The translations under genes were made by a program, and so were the position numbers. Shown one piece after another: positions 42,259 to 52,265 of a stretch of 64,000 bases of DNA. This DNA is from Pirellulimonas nuda (GTDB taxonomy: Bacteria > Planctomycetota > Planctomycetia > Pirellulales > Lacipirellulaceae). Within the stretch, counting starts at the first letter, position 1. Each line of letters starts with the position of its first letter. The stretch is from assembly GCF_007750855.1 (NCBI RefSeq), contig NZ_CP036291.1:5554905-5618904 (forward strand), read 5' to 3'. Under the pieces are notes generated by a model that saw nothing but the letters and a program-made list of their open reading frames with translations, was not told where the DNA came from and did no database searches.

Positions 42259-43752
42259 ATGATCCTACGACCGCAGGCACGCCTGTCCGCACTGCTGCTG
42301 GCGTTTTCGCTGGGGGCGATGCTCTACGCGCCTCGCCACGCGGCCGGCGGCGATCGGCCCAATTTCTTGCTGATCGTCACCGACGATCAAGAAGCCTCGT
42401 CGCTCAACGCGTACGGCGACCGCGCGTGCGACACGCCGAACCTCGACCGGCTCGCCGCCCGGGGCGCGTGCCTCACCGACGCCCACCACATGGGGTCGTG
42501 GTCCGGCGCGGTGTGCCTGCCGTCGCGCACGATGATCATGACCGGCCGGACCGTCTGGCGGATCCCCGGCGCCAACGACGAGCTCAAGACCCCCGCAGCG
42601 ATGGCCGAGGGGGCCCGGCTGAGCCTGCCGGCGCTGTTCAACGCGGCCGGCTACGACACGTACCGAACCTGCAAATCGGGCAACACCTTCGCCCCCGCCA
42701 ACGCGCAGTTCAAGCGGCGGGACGAAGCGGACTGCCGCGGCGGCGACAAGCCGGGCAGCGAGTGGCACGCCGACAAGACGCTCAAGTACCTGGAGGACCG
42801 CGAGGCGCAGGGGAGCGACGACCCGTTCTTTATCTACCTCGGGTTCTCGCACCCGCACGACCCCCGCAACGCAGAGGAAAATCTTCTGCAGAAGTACGGC
42901 GCCGAGAACCTGCAGCAGCCCCCCAAGAAGCTCAACCCCGCCGCGCCGCGGCTGCCGGTGAACTACCTGCCGAAGCACCCCTTCCCGCACGGCCACCCGG
43001 GCCTGCGCGACGAGGAGCAGGTCTCCGGCGTGCTTACCGACCGCTCCGAGGCGACCATCCGCAATGAAACGGGGCGCGAGTACGCGTGCATCGAGTACCT
43101 CGACACGCAGGTCGGCCGGGTGCTAGACAAGCTCGAAGCGATGGGCGAGCTGGACAACACCTACGTCCTCTTCACGTCCGACCACGGCATCGCCGTGGGA
43201 AGGCACGGGCTGGTGGGCAAGCAGAACCTCTACGAGCACACGTGGACCGTCCCCCTGCTGGTCCAGGGACCCGGCATCGAGCCGGGCCATCGCGCCAGTG
43301 GGTTTGTCTACCTGCTCGACCTGCTCCCCACGATGTGCGACCTGGCCGGCATCCCGGTCCCCGACTCGGTTGAGGGGGTCAGCTTCCGCCCGGTGCTCGA
43401 AGGCAAGGCAGAGCGGGTCCGCGACCAGATGTACGGCGCCTACTGCGGCGGCACCAAGCCCGGCATCCGCGCGGTGAAGACGGCCGACGGCTGGAAGCTG
43501 GTCAAGCACGACGTGCTGGACGGGCAGGTCCGCAAGACCCAGCTTTTCAATCTCAACGAGAATCCCAACGAGCTGCTGAACGAACACGCCGCCCCCGCCG
43601 TAGTAGCGCTCACGGGCAACCAGCCGCTCGCCGGCCAGCACGACCTGGCAGACGACCCCCAGCACGCCGAGAAGCGACGCGAGCTGGAGGCGTTGCTGGC
43701 GGCCGAACAAGAGCGTCTGGGCGACCCCTACCCCATTCCGCAGGGTTTTTAG
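42259..43752 (+). CDS. Secreted sulfatase, formylglycine type
   Basis: 497 residues from the ATG at 42259, where a signal peptide begins (LSALLLAFSLGAMLYAPRHA); the frame is open upstream to 42181. VTDDQEASSLNAYGD near 37 binds metal, CLPSRTMIMTGR near 87 is the formylglycine motif and FTSDHGIAVGRHGLVGKQNL near 303 holds the Asp/His ligands and Lys. The sequence is closest in pattern to choline-sulfatase-like or heparan-type sulfatases. It is the third sulfatase of the cluster, 221 bp after the glycosidase-like gene, so it may have its own promoter. Confidence 0.93.
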   Translation: MILRPQARLSALLLAFSLGAMLYAPRHAAGGDRPNFLLIVTDDQEASSLNAYGDRACDTPNLDRLAARGACLTDAHHMGSWSGAVCLPSRTMIMTGRTVWRIPGANDELKTPAAMAEGARLSLPALFNAAGYDTYRTCKSGNTFAPANAQFKRRDEADCRGGDKPGSEWHADKTLKYLEDREAQGSDDPFFIYLGFSHPHDPRNAEENLLQKYGAENLQQPPKKLNPAAPRLPVNYLPKHPFPHGHPGLRDEEQVSGVLTDRSEATIRNETGREYACIEYLDTQVGRVLDKLEAMGELDNTYVLFTSDHGIAVGRHGLVGKQNLYEHTWTVPLLVQGPGIEPGHRASGFVYLLDLLPTMCDLAGIPVPDSVEGVSFRPVLEGKAERVRDQMYGAYCGGTKPGIRAVKTADGWKLVKHDVLDGQVRKTQLFNLNENPNELLNEHAAPAVVALTGNQPLAGQHDLADDPQHAEKRRELEALLAAEQERLGDPYPIPQGF

Positions 43753-43893
43753 GCACGAGTACCCTTCCGCACGCCGCCGCACCCGGGCGTGGCGCCCGGC
43801 AGCAGCTTGCCGGCCGCCGATCGGCCCCCTTGGTGCCGCTCGCGCCGTTTAGTTAATCTAGAAACCAATCCAACACCTCCAGGGCGACCCGCC

Positions 43894-45360
43894 ATGTCTC
43901 TTCCTTCCGAACGCTACCTTCCCAGCCGCAGAACGTTTCTGGGCGGCTCCGCTGCGACCCTGGCCCTGGCCGCCCTCAGCGGCCGGCGTGCGTACGCCGC
44001 GCCCAGTGAGCGGCTGAACCTGGGCGTGATCGGCGCCGGTTGGCGTGGCGGCCAGCTATCCGAGAAGTTTTCGGGGCTGCCCGGCGTCAACCTGCTGGCG
44101 GTCTGCGACGCGGATAGCGCCCGGATGGCGGAGCTTGGAGACAAGCACAAGATCGAGCGGCGTCACACCGACATGCAGCAGGTCTTCGACGACCCAGACA
44201 TCGACGCGGTCGTGATCGCTACCTGCAACCACTGGCACTGCCTGGCCGCCATCCGCGCCTGCCAAGCCGGCAAGCACGTTTACGTAGAGAAGCCGCTGGG
44301 GCACGACCTGTGGCAGCAGCGGCAGCTCATCAACGCCGCCCGCAGCAACGACCGCGTCGTGCAGATCGGCACCCAGCAGCGGAGCGATCCGATGCAGGCC
44401 GAGCTCAAGCGGTTCCTGCACGAGCAGCAGGGCGTTGGGAAACTGACCGGCGTGGTCGCCTCCCGCGTCGGCGAACGCAAGCCGATCGGCCGGCGCACGA
44501 CGCCGCTGGTTCCCCCCGCCACGGTGGACTACGACCGCTGGCTCGGTCCCGCCCAGGACCGCCCCATCTACCGTGACGAGCTGCACTACGACTGGCACTG
44601 GGACTGGAACACCGGCGACGGCGAGCTCGGCAACTGGGGCGTCCACATCCTCGACGACGTACGCAACGTCGCGTTGCGCGACCAGGCGGCCTTCCCCACC
44701 GCGACCGCGTCGTTCGGGGGCCGGGTGCTGTGGGACGACGCCGGCAACACCCCAAACTTCCAGGCCACGCTGTTCGAGTCCGACGTCTTGCCGGTGGTCT
44801 GCCTGGTGAGCAACCTGAAGCCGCTCAAGGGCGCCCCGCCCCTGGCGGAGAAGGGGAACGACAGCGGCTACGTGGTGTACGGCGAAGGGGGCTGGCTGGA
44901 AGGCCACCGCGGCGGCGCTGTGGCTTACGACGCGGCCGGCAAGAAGATCCGCGCCTTCAAGGGGAACGGCGGAGAGCCGAACCACTACGCCAACTTTGTC
45001 GAGGCGGTGCGGAGCAACGACCGCAGCCTGCTGAACGCCGAAGTAGAAACGGGCCATAACTCAACGGCGTGGTGCCTGCTAGCCAACGCGGCCTGCCGCG
45101 CGGCGGCGCCGCTAGACGGCGCGCAGAGCGTGACGCAGGTCTCCCAAGAGCCGCTGTGGCAGGAGGTTGTCGCCAGGTTGCAGGACAACCTCAAACGCAA
45201 CAACGTGGCGCTCGACGGCGACAATTTCTCGCTCAGCGAGATGCTGGCCATCGACCCGGACAGCGAACGCTTCCGCGGCCCGGCGGCCGCCGGAGCGAAT
45301 CAGTTGCTCGGCCGTCAGCAGTACCGCAGCGGGTTCGAGATCCCCGAGGTCGAGGCCTAG
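43894..45360 (+). CDS. Exported Gfo/Idh/MocA-family oxidoreductase (Tat substrate)
   Basis: 488 residues from the ATG at 43894. A twin-arginine signal (SRRTFLGGSAATLALAALSG) is followed by an NAD(P)-binding Rossmann fold: LGVIGAGWRGGQLSEKF near 50, LLAVCDAD near 72, and CNHWHCLAAIRACQAGKHVY near 112 with VEKPLGHD, the typical EKP motif. A C-terminal domain with DGELGNWGVHILDDVR near 249 follows. Such Tat-exported dehydrogenases are abundant in planctomycetes and are thought to oxidise sugars or sugar derivatives in the periplasm with a tightly bound cofactor. It closes the sulfatase cluster. Substrate unknown. Confidence 0.93.
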   Translation: MSLPSERYLPSRRTFLGGSAATLALAALSGRRAYAAPSERLNLGVIGAGWRGGQLSEKFSGLPGVNLLAVCDADSARMAELGDKHKIERRHTDMQQVFDDPDIDAVVIATCNHWHCLAAIRACQAGKHVYVEKPLGHDLWQQRQLINAARSNDRVVQIGTQQRSDPMQAELKRFLHEQQGVGKLTGVVASRVGERKPIGRRTTPLVPPATVDYDRWLGPAQDRPIYRDELHYDWHWDWNTGDGELGNWGVHILDDVRNVALRDQAAFPTATASFGGRVLWDDAGNTPNFQATLFESDVLPVVCLVSNLKPLKGAPPLAEKGNDSGYVVYGEGGWLEGHRGGAVAYDAAGKKIRAFKGNGGEPNHYANFVEAVRSNDRSLLNAEVETGHNSTAWCLLANAACRAAAPLDGAQSVTQVSQEPLWQEVVARLQDNLKRNNVALDGDNFSLSEMLAIDPDSERFRGPAAAGANQLLGRQQYRSGFEIPEVEA

Positions 45361-45479
45361 ACCGCTCGATCCCGATCACGGGTCGTACGCGTCTTGAAAC
45401 AGGACGGGGCCGGCGCGCGGCTACAGCGGTAGCCGCTGGGCTCTCCTGTGACGGGGCCCGCCGCGGCCTACGGGGCCCC

Positions 45480-45661
45480 GGTGCGACCAGATGCCGAACT
45501 TAGCGTCGCGGAACCAGTCGCGGCGCTGGTAGGACCCGAGCGCGCCCATCGTCGGTTCAATTGTCTTCTCACCGAATCGGCAAAGCCGCGTCGGCCTGAG
45601 CGGCGACGGCCAGCCCGCCCGCCAAGAGCGCTTGGCGCCCGACGAAGCGTCGAAGATTCAT
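45480..45661 (-). pseudogene. Alpha-L-fucosidase (GH29) remnant, N-terminal end only
   Basis: On the minus strand, 45661 starts MNLRRFVGRQALLAGGLAVA, a Tat-like signal, but reaches a stop after 30 codons. In another frame, from 45571, the sequence reads PTMGALGSYQRRDWFRDAKF then GIWSHRGP. This is the start of family 29 fucosidases, which have W-F-R-D-A-K-F-G-I-W-x-H-W-G-P there; Trp has become Arg in the last part. After about 45480 the similarity stops. So a secreted fucosidase gene has been frameshifted and almost wholly deleted at the edge of the sulfatase cluster. Confidence 0.75.
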
Positions 45662-46046
45662 GGACGATTCTCGTCAATCTTGGTTGGATTTTTGCGCACA
45701 GAACGGGGCAATCAACGATGAGCGACGCGCGCAGGCAACGTCCCGCGGGCTGCGCCGAGCATTCCAAGTAGGCCAGATTTCTAAGGAAACCGTCCGGTGG
45801 CGGTTGTCGCCAGCGGCCCAAACGGAGAGAAACCAGTCCCCTGTAGCCGGCCCCTCTCTGGGTCGCTGGCCTCCGCCTAGCAAATGGCGACCGGATGAAA
45901 CGACGGGTACAATACGTATCACACTCGATGACCCTTTTCCTGTCTGTTTGAGCCCCCTGCCAGCGCTCGCTCGGTTGCCGTGGGCACTGTTGTCGACGGG
46001 CTGGCTTCAGGTGTAGGGTGTTGCGGGCGACCCGCGGATTGTATGT
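45662..46046. other. Gene-free stretch upstream of the DUF1549/DUF1553 gene
   Basis: 385 bases with only shadow frames. More AT-rich words around 45680-45720 and 45895-45925 (GGTACAATACGTATCACACT) may hold promoters for the rightward genes. No structure or repeat seen. Confidence 0.35.
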
Positions 46047-49000
46047 GTGAAAACAAGCGTCCCACCTAAGCGCGATCCTATGCTTCTTGCCCCTGGCTAC
46101 ACCGTCAAAGTGCCGCCGAAGGCGCCGAGCCTCCGATCGGAAGGCCTTTGCCGCGTCGTGGCGCCGTTGCTGGCAGCGATGGCGACGTTCGGTCTGGCGT
46201 GCTACGGCGCACGCGCCGACGAGCCGTTGCAGTACAACCGCGACGTGCGTCCGATCCTGGTCGACGCCTGCTTCGCCTGCCACGGCCCCGACTCTGCCTC
46301 GCGCCAAGCGGGGCTGCGGATCGATCGCCGAGAAGACGCGGTCGACGGCGCGGCGATCGTGCCGGGCGAGCCCGACGCCAGCGAGCTCATCCGCCGGGTC
46401 TTGTCGGAAGATCACTCGGCACTAATGCCACCCCCCGAGAGCAAGAAGCGCCTTACCGACGCACAGAAGCAGACGCTGGTCCGCTGGGTCGCCCAAGGGG
46501 CGCCGTACCAGCCGCACTGGTCGTTGATCGCGCCGCAGCGGCCAGAACCCCCGGCGGTGGAACGCCAGGGCTGGGCGCGGAACGAGATCGACCGGTTTGT
46601 GCTGGCGCGGCTCGAGGCCGAAGGGATGGCGCCTGCGCCCGAGGCAGACCGGCGTACGCTTGCGCGGCGGGCCTGCCTCGACGCGACGGGGCTCCCCCCG
46701 ACCCCCGAGCAGATTGAAGCGTTCCTGGCCGACGACGCGCCGGACGCGTACGAGCGTTACCTCGACCGGCTGCTCGACTCCCCCCGCTGGGGCGAGCACC
46801 GCGCCCGCTACTGGCTGGACGCCGCCCGCTACGGCGACACCCACGGCGTGCACTTCGACAACTACCGCGAGATGTGGTCGTATCGCGACTGGGTCATCGC
46901 CGCGTTCAACCAGAACATGCCGTTCGACCGGTTCACGATCGAGAGCCTCGCCGGCGACCTCCTCCCGGACGCGGGGCTAGAGCAGCGGATCGCCTCGGGG
47001 TTCAACCGCTGCAACATCACCACGAACGAGGGGGGGATTATCGACGAAGAGTACCGCGTGCTCTACACGCGCGACCGCACCGACACGACCGCGTTGGTGT
47101 GGATGGGGATGACCGCCGGCTGCGCGGTGTGCCACGACCACAAGTTCGACCCGCTGTCGCAGAAAGAGTTCTACGAGCTCTCTGCGTTCTTCAACAACAC
47201 GACCCAAGCGGCCAAGGACGGCAACGTCAAGGACACGCCCCCCATCGTGGCGGTGCCGCTGCAGAAGGACGCTCCACGCTGGAAGGCGCTGCGGACCGAG
47301 GTCCCCGCCGCGGAGCACGCAGCCGCCGCGCGTCGCGAAGCGGCGCGACCCGAGTTCGACCAGTGGCTGGCCGGCGCCAACGACCAGGACCTGGCCGACT
47401 GGATCCCGACCCGCGGGCTGCAACTGCTGGCGCCGCTGACCGGCGGCGGCGATGAGCTGAGCTACACCCTCACGGGCAAGCCGGCGACCGCCCCCCGCCC
47501 GGCGACCGTCGAGTGGCGCCCCGGCAAGACCGCCTCGAAGGCGGCCTACCTCAACCAGGGGGTCGCGCTCGAGGTCGCCGGCGCAGGCGACTTTGAGCGG
47601 GACCAAGCCTTCTCGGCCGCCGTGTGGGTGAAGCTGGCCAACAACGATTCCAGCGGCGCCCTGATGGCGCGGATGGACGATGCAGACGGCCACGGCTACC
47701 GCGGCTGGGACATGTGGTTCGAGGGCCGGCGGATCGGCTCTCACCTGATTCACAACTGGCCCGACGACGCTGTGAAGGTCGTCACGCGCGACCCGCTGCC
47801 CGCGGACGAGTGGGTGCACGTGGTGGTGACCCACGACGGCACCGGCAAGGCGGGCGGGGTGAAGGTCTACGTCAACGGCAAGTCGCAGCCGGTGAGCGTG
47901 CAGGCGGACAAGCTCAAGGGGACCACGCGCACCAAGGTCCCCTACAAGATCGGCCAACGCGACCGGGGCAGCGTGCTGTCGGGCGTCGCGGTCGAAGACG
48001 CCCGGGTGTACGACCGGGCGCTCTCCGAGAGCGAGGCCAGCGGGCTGGCCAACGCCACCGCCTTCGCCGCGGTGATCGCCGCACAGGCGCCCGATCGCGC
48101 GGCCGCAGACCCCGATCGCGTGACCGCAGACCCCGTTCGCGCGGCCGCAGACCCCGTTCGCGCGGCCGCAGACATCAACGCGCTCTACGGCTGGTGGCTC
48201 ACCAACCTCGATGACCAGGGGAAGCAGCTCGCAGCGGCCCACGACGCCCTGGCGCGTGAGCAGGCCGACATCCAGGCCCGCGGCACGATCGCCCACGTGA
48301 TGCAAGAACGCCCCGAGCCGGCCAAGGCGTACGTGCTCGACCGCGGCGAGTACGACCAGCGGCTCGAAGAGGTCGGCCCCGATACCCCGGCGTTCCTGCC
48401 CCCCTTCCCAGAAGAGCTGCCGCGCAACCGCCTCGGCCTGGCCAAGTGGCTGGTGCGCGCCGATCACCCGCTCACCGCGCGGGTGACGGTGAACCGGTTC
48501 TGGCAGGAGGCGTTCGGGCAGGGGTTGGTGCGGACCGCCGGCGACTTCGGCGTGCCGGGCGACCTCCCCTCGCACCCCGAGCTGCTCGATTGGCTGGCGG
48601 TCGACTTCCGCGAGTCGGGCTGGGACATCAAGCGGTTGTTCAAGCAGGTTCTCTCCAGCGCTACGTACCGGCAGAGCGCCCGGGCAAGCGCAGCAGACCA
48701 CGCCCGCGACCCAGACAACCGGCTGCTGGCCCGCGGGCCGCGGTTCCGCATGGACGCAGAGATGGTGCGGGACTACGCCCTGGCCGCCAGCGGGCTGCTG
48801 TCGGACCAGATCGGCGGGCCGAGCGTCCGGCCCTACCAGCCCTCAGGGGTTTGGGAGGCGGTGGCGATGGGGGGCTCCAACACCCGCAACTACCAGCAAG
48901 ACGCCGGCGACGCGCTCTACCGCCGCAGCATGTACACGTTCTGGAAGCGGGCGGCGCCCCCGGCGTCGATGGACATCTTCAACGCCCCCAGCCGTGAGAA

Positions 49001-49373
49001 CTGCGTCGTGGTCCGCGAACGCACCAACACGCCGCTGCAAGCGCTGGTGACCCTGAACGACCCTCAGTTTGTCGAGGCCGCACGAGTGCTGGCGACACGC
49101 GCCCTCAAGCAGGCCCCCCCTTCGTTCCACCACCGGTTGTCGTACATCGCTACCCGCGTGCTGGCGCGCGAGGCGAGCGGGCAGGAGAAAGCGATCCTCC
49201 AGCAGAGCCTCGACGACCTGGCGTCGTTCTACGCCGCTCACACCCAGGAAGCGCAGCAGTTGATCGAGGTCGGCGAGTCGCCGGTCGATGCGAGCGTGGC
49301 GCAGGCCGAGCTGGCGTCGTGGACGATGCTGGCCAACGAGCTTATGAACCTCGACGAGGCGCTAAACAAATGA
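46047..49373 (+). CDS. Planctomycete cytochrome/DUF1549/LamG/DUF1553 protein
   Basis: 1108 residues from a GTG at 46047, or 1097 from the ATG at 46080. A signal-like segment ([17 protein letters not shown]) precedes a planctomycete-type cytochrome C domain with heme motif CFACH near 75. Then come DUF1549 (about 170-380, with a second CAVCH near 360), a laminin-G-like concanavalin domain (about 500-660) and DUF1553 (about 790-1060, ending in [20 protein letters not shown]). A four-fold seven-residue repeat (ADPVRAA type) near 685-708 is a linker. Such proteins occur with DUF1501 partners and sulfatases and are thought to act in extracellular carbohydrate breakdown, perhaps with electron transfer through heme. 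Its stop overlaps the next start (ATGA). Confidence 0.95.
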   Translation: MKTSVPPKRDPMLLAPGYTVKVPPKAPSLRSEGLCRVVAPLLAAMATFGLACYGARADEPLQYNRDVRPILVDACFACHGPDSASRQAGLRIDRREDAVDGAAIVPGEPDASELIRRVLSEDHSALMPPPESKKRLTDAQKQTLVRWVAQGAPYQPHWSLIAPQRPEPPAVERQGWARNEIDRFVLARLEAEGMAPAPEADRRTLARRACLDATGLPPTPEQIEAFLADDAPDAYERYLDRLLDSPRWGEHRARYWLDAARYGDTHGVHFDNYREMWSYRDWVIAAFNQNMPFDRFTIESLAGDLLPDAGLEQRIASGFNRCNITTNEGGIIDEEYRVLYTRDRTDTTALVWMGMTAGCAVCHDHKFDPLSQKEFYELSAFFNNTTQAAKDGNVKDTPPIVAVPLQKDAPRWKALRTEVPAAEHAAAARREAARPEFDQWLAGANDQDLADWIPTRGLQLLAPLTGGGDELSYTLTGKPATAPRPATVEWRPGKTASKAAYLNQGVALEVAGAGDFERDQAFSAAVWVKLANNDSSGALMARMDDADGHGYRGWDMWFEGRRIGSHLIHNWPDDAVKVVTRDPLPADEWVHVVVTHDGTGKAGGVKVYVNGKSQPVSVQADKLKGTTRTKVPYKIGQRDRGSVLSGVAVEDARVYDRALSESEASGLANATAFAAVIAAQAPDRAAADPDRVTADPVRAAADPVRAAADINALYGWWLTNLDDQGKQLAAAHDALAREQADIQARGTIAHVMQERPEPAKAYVLDRGEYDQRLEEVGPDTPAFLPPFPEELPRNRLGLAKWLVRADHPLTARVTVNRFWQEAFGQGLVRTAGDFGVPGDLPSHPELLDWLAVDFRESGWDIKRLFKQVLSSATYRQSARASAADHARDPDNRLLARGPRFRMDAEMVRDYALAASGLLSDQIGGPSVRPYQPSGVWEAVAMGGSNTRNYQQDAGDALYRRSMYTFWKRAAPPASMDIFNAPSRENCVVVRERTNTPLQALVTLNDPQFVEAARVLATRALKQAPPSFHHRLSYIATRVLAREASGQEKAILQQSLDDLASFYAAHTQEAQQLIEVGESPVDASVAQAELASWTMLANELMNLDEALNK

Positions 49374-50830
49374 TGGACGCCCACAGCCAGCTCCGGACCG
49401 AGATCGGTCGCCGCTACTTCCTGTCGCAGGGCAAGCACCTGCTGGGCGCCAGCGCGCTGGCCACGCTCGCCGGCCCGTTGGCCGGTCGGGCGCTGGGCTC
49501 GTCGGCCCCGGCCGGCGCGCCCGGTCCGCACTTCCCCGGCCGCGCCAAGAACGTCATTTACCTGCACATGGTCGGCGGGCCCCCCCAGATGGACCTGTAC
49601 GACTACAAGCCCGCCATGGGGGGCTGGTACGACAAGGACCTCCCCGACTCGGTACGGATGGGCCAGCGGCTCACCACCATGTCCAGCGGGCAGGCCCGTT
49701 TCCCCATCGCCCCCTCCAAGTACCGCTTCGAGCGCTGCGGCGAGTCTGGCATGACCGTCTGCGAGTTGCTGCCCCACATGAAGCAGACGGTGGACGACGT
49801 CCTCTTCATCCGCAGCATGCAGACCGAGGCTATCAACCACGAGCCCGCGATCACGTTCATGCAGACCGGCAACCAGGTAGCGGGCCGACCCTGCCTGGGC
49901 GCCTGGGCCTCGTACGGGCTGGGCTCGCTGAACGACAACCTGCCGACCTTTGTGGTAATGGTCGCCCGCCCCACCAACCGCGAGCAGGAGCAAGCCATTT
50001 CGGGCCGCCTGTGGTCCAGCGGCTACCTCCCCGGCCAGCACGCCGGCGTGAGCCTGCGGACGGCCGGCGACCCGATCTTGTACATCAACGACCCGCCGGG
50101 CGTGCCCCGCGCGGTGCGGCGCACCACGCTCGACGCGGTCGGCCGGCTCAACCAGCTTGGCTATGACCGCCTGGGCGACCCGCAGACCGAAACGCGCATC
50201 AAGCAGTACGAGCTAGCGTTCCGCATGCAGGCCAGCGTCCCCGAGATGACCGACCTGCGGACCGAGTCGGCCGCCACGCTGGCCATGTACGGCGACGCGG
50301 CCGCCGACCCGGGCACGTTCGCCAACACCGCGTTGCTGGCCCGCCGGATGGTGGAGCGGGGCGTCCGCTTCGTGCAGATCTACCACAACAACTGGGACAC
50401 CCACGCCAACGTCGCCGGCCGGCTGCCCGACCAGTGCAAGGACGTCGACCAGCCCTGCGCCGCCCTCATCCAGGACCTCAAGCAGCGGGGCATGCTGGAC
50501 GACACGCTGGTGATCTGGGGGGGCGAGTTCGGCCGCACCATCTACTCCCAGGGGGGCCTCTCCGCCCAAAACTACGGCCGCGACCACCACCCCCGCTGTT
50601 TCACGATGTGGATGGCCGGCGGCGGCGTCAAAGCGGGGACCGTGTACGGCGAGACCGACGACTTCTCGTACAACATCGTGAAAGACCCCGTGCCGGTCCG
50701 CGACCTGCACGCCACGGTGCTCAACCAACTGGGCTTCGACCACGAGCGGTTCACCATCAAGCACCAGGGGCTCGATCAGAAACTCACCGGCGTGCTGCCG
50801 GCGAAGGTGGTGCCGGGGCTGCTCGCCTAA
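49370..50830 (+). CDS. DUF1501 family protein (exported, sulfatase-fold)
   Basis: 486 residues from the ATG at 49370, overlapping the stop of the DUF1553 gene by four bases. The N-terminus EIGRRYFLSQGKHLLGASAL is a Tat-type signal. The body follows the alkaline phosphatase/sulfatase superfamily fold of DUF1501: NVIYLHMVGGPPQMDLYDYK near 61, FIRSMQTEAINHEPAITFMQ near 145, WDTHANV near 343 and VIWGGEFGRT near 381, with GRDHHP near 400. No formylglycine motif is present. It is made together with the DUF1549/DUF1553 protein and probably works with it outside the cytoplasm; the reaction is not known. Confidence 0.95.
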   Translation: MMDAHSQLRTEIGRRYFLSQGKHLLGASALATLAGPLAGRALGSSAPAGAPGPHFPGRAKNVIYLHMVGGPPQMDLYDYKPAMGGWYDKDLPDSVRMGQRLTTMSSGQARFPIAPSKYRFERCGESGMTVCELLPHMKQTVDDVLFIRSMQTEAINHEPAITFMQTGNQVAGRPCLGAWASYGLGSLNDNLPTFVVMVARPTNREQEQAISGRLWSSGYLPGQHAGVSLRTAGDPILYINDPPGVPRAVRRTTLDAVGRLNQLGYDRLGDPQTETRIKQYELAFRMQASVPEMTDLRTESAATLAMYGDAAADPGTFANTALLARRMVERGVRFVQIYHNNWDTHANVAGRLPDQCKDVDQPCAALIQDLKQRGMLDDTLVIWGGEFGRTIYSQGGLSAQNYGRDHHPRCFTMWMAGGGVKAGTVYGETDDFSYNIVKDPVPVRDLHATVLNQLGFDHERFTIKHQGLDQKLTGVLPAKVVPGLLA

Positions 50831-51053
50831 CCGGCGGCTTGCTCAGCAGACGCCAACCCGGGCCGAACCGGCCCGCTGTGATTGCCCAGGGGACGGCCCA
50901 AAGCAAGGCCAAGTGTCGACCAGCGGTCCGCCGACGGCCGACCGGAAAGCAAAACGGCCGAATAATTTCGTGCCGCCGAGACCGCGCCGGGCGCCGTTGG
51001 CGAGAATCGCCCCGTCTGTGCGGCAAAGGCGCCGTGTACTGCTGATTAAAACG

Positions 51054-51138
<85 letters not shown>

Positions 51139-51375
51139 AACTCGTTTAATCGCAACAGTTTACGTCGTTTTTCGATTACTCCTAGGGTAAGCTCCCACGG
51201 CCGCTGGGGCAACCTCCCGGCGCGGGCGTTGTTGGTCGGCTGTTCTCTGGCAATCCGACACCGGACGGCCCGAAAGGCCCGCCGCCGGCCGCGCGAATCA
51301 GGCTGTTCTCGCGCTGGTTAGCTAGCGAAGCGTACGTTTGGCCCCTGTTTTGCAGGTCTTTTGCGAGATTTTGCC

Positions 51376-51391
51376 ATCGCCCTAGGGCGAT
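51376..51391. promoter_or_regulatory. 16-bp perfect palindrome in the phoU upstream region
   Basis: ATCGCCCTAGGGCGAT is a perfect palindrome 93 bases before the phoU start, inside a 345-bp gap between tRNA-Ser and phoU. AT-rich words follow (TTATGAACGTAAGATGAAG), compatible with a promoter. A binding site for a dimeric regulator is likely; which one is unknown. It does not look like an E. coli-type Pho box. Confidence 0.4.
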
Positions 51392-51483
51392 TATGAACGT
51401 AAGATGAAGATACTGTGAAGCCAAAATGGCGGCGCCACGGTGGGCCCGCCCGCTACATACGTTTGGAACAAAACCGGATATTG

Positions 51484-52155
51484 ATGAGCAAGCACCTTCA
51501 ACGCGACCTAAACCAGATCGAGCGTTCCCTTTCCCAGCAGGCGTCTGTGGTCGAGCAGATGGTGCAGACCGCCTACCGTGGCCTGCGCGAGCGGTGCCTG
51601 GGCACCGCGGCAGAGATCCTGGCCCAAGAATCGGACCTCAACGCGTCCGAGGTGCGGATCGAGGAGGAATGCCTCGAGACGCTGGCACTGCACCAGCCGG
51701 TGGCGATCGACCTGCGGCGGACCGCAACCGCGATCAAGATCAACTCCGACCTGGAACGGATCGGCGACCTGGCGCTCAACCTGGCCGAGCGGACCGAGGC
51801 CCTGGCAGAGCACCCAGACGTGCCCATCCCGGCCGGGCTGGAGCAGATGGTAGTGCGGGCCCTGTCGATGCTGCACGACGCCCACCGGGCCTTCGTGACG
51901 CTGGACGTCGACCTGGCGCACAGCGTCTGCCGCCGCGACGACGAGGTCGACGCGATCAACCGCGAGGTGATCCAGGAGATCATCGCGGCCATGGAGAAGC
52001 GTCCCGACCAGTCTGCGGGCTACCTGCACCTGTTCTCGGCGTCGCGGATCGTGGAACGGATCGGCGACCACGCGACGAACATCTCCGAGGACGTTATCTA
52101 CTTGGTCGAAGGGGTGATCACACGCCACCGCTGGGCGACCTACAAGATCGCGTAG
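51484..52155 (+). CDS. phoU: Phosphate regulatory protein PhoU
   Basis: 223 residues from the ATG at 51484 (MSKHLQRDLN). Two PhoU helical bundles are seen, each with the E/D-x-x-R-x-x-D-x-A metal-cluster motif: SDLERIGDLALNLAER near 95 and ASRIVERIGDHATNISED near 190. PhoU links the Pst phosphate transporter to the PhoR sensor and limits phosphate uptake. pst genes are not in this window. The next gene (HAD phosphatase-like) is on the same strand, and a PhoX-like phosphatase lies 2 kb on, so the area may have a phosphate theme. Confidence 0.95.
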   Translation: MSKHLQRDLNQIERSLSQQASVVEQMVQTAYRGLRERCLGTAAEILAQESDLNASEVRIEEECLETLALHQPVAIDLRRTATAIKINSDLERIGDLALNLAERTEALAEHPDVPIPAGLEQMVVRALSMLHDAHRAFVTLDVDLAHSVCRRDDEVDAINREVIQEIIAAMEKRPDQSAGYLHLFSASRIVERIGDHATNISEDVIYLVEGVITRHRWATYKIA

Positions 52156-52265
52156 AATCGTTCCGCCGGGTTAGTAGGAACGACCGTGCGGCCCGACTAT
52201 GCTGGGGGTTTGCCCTCGCCGCAAAGCCCCCCTCAACGGGCCCGCATTCCCCCGGGCCAACCGCG

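Noticed and set aside
45468-46415. 315-codon minus-strand frame
   Set aside because: Overlaps the true start of the DUF1549 protein and crosses the fucosidase remnant in the wrong frame; no coherent protein features.
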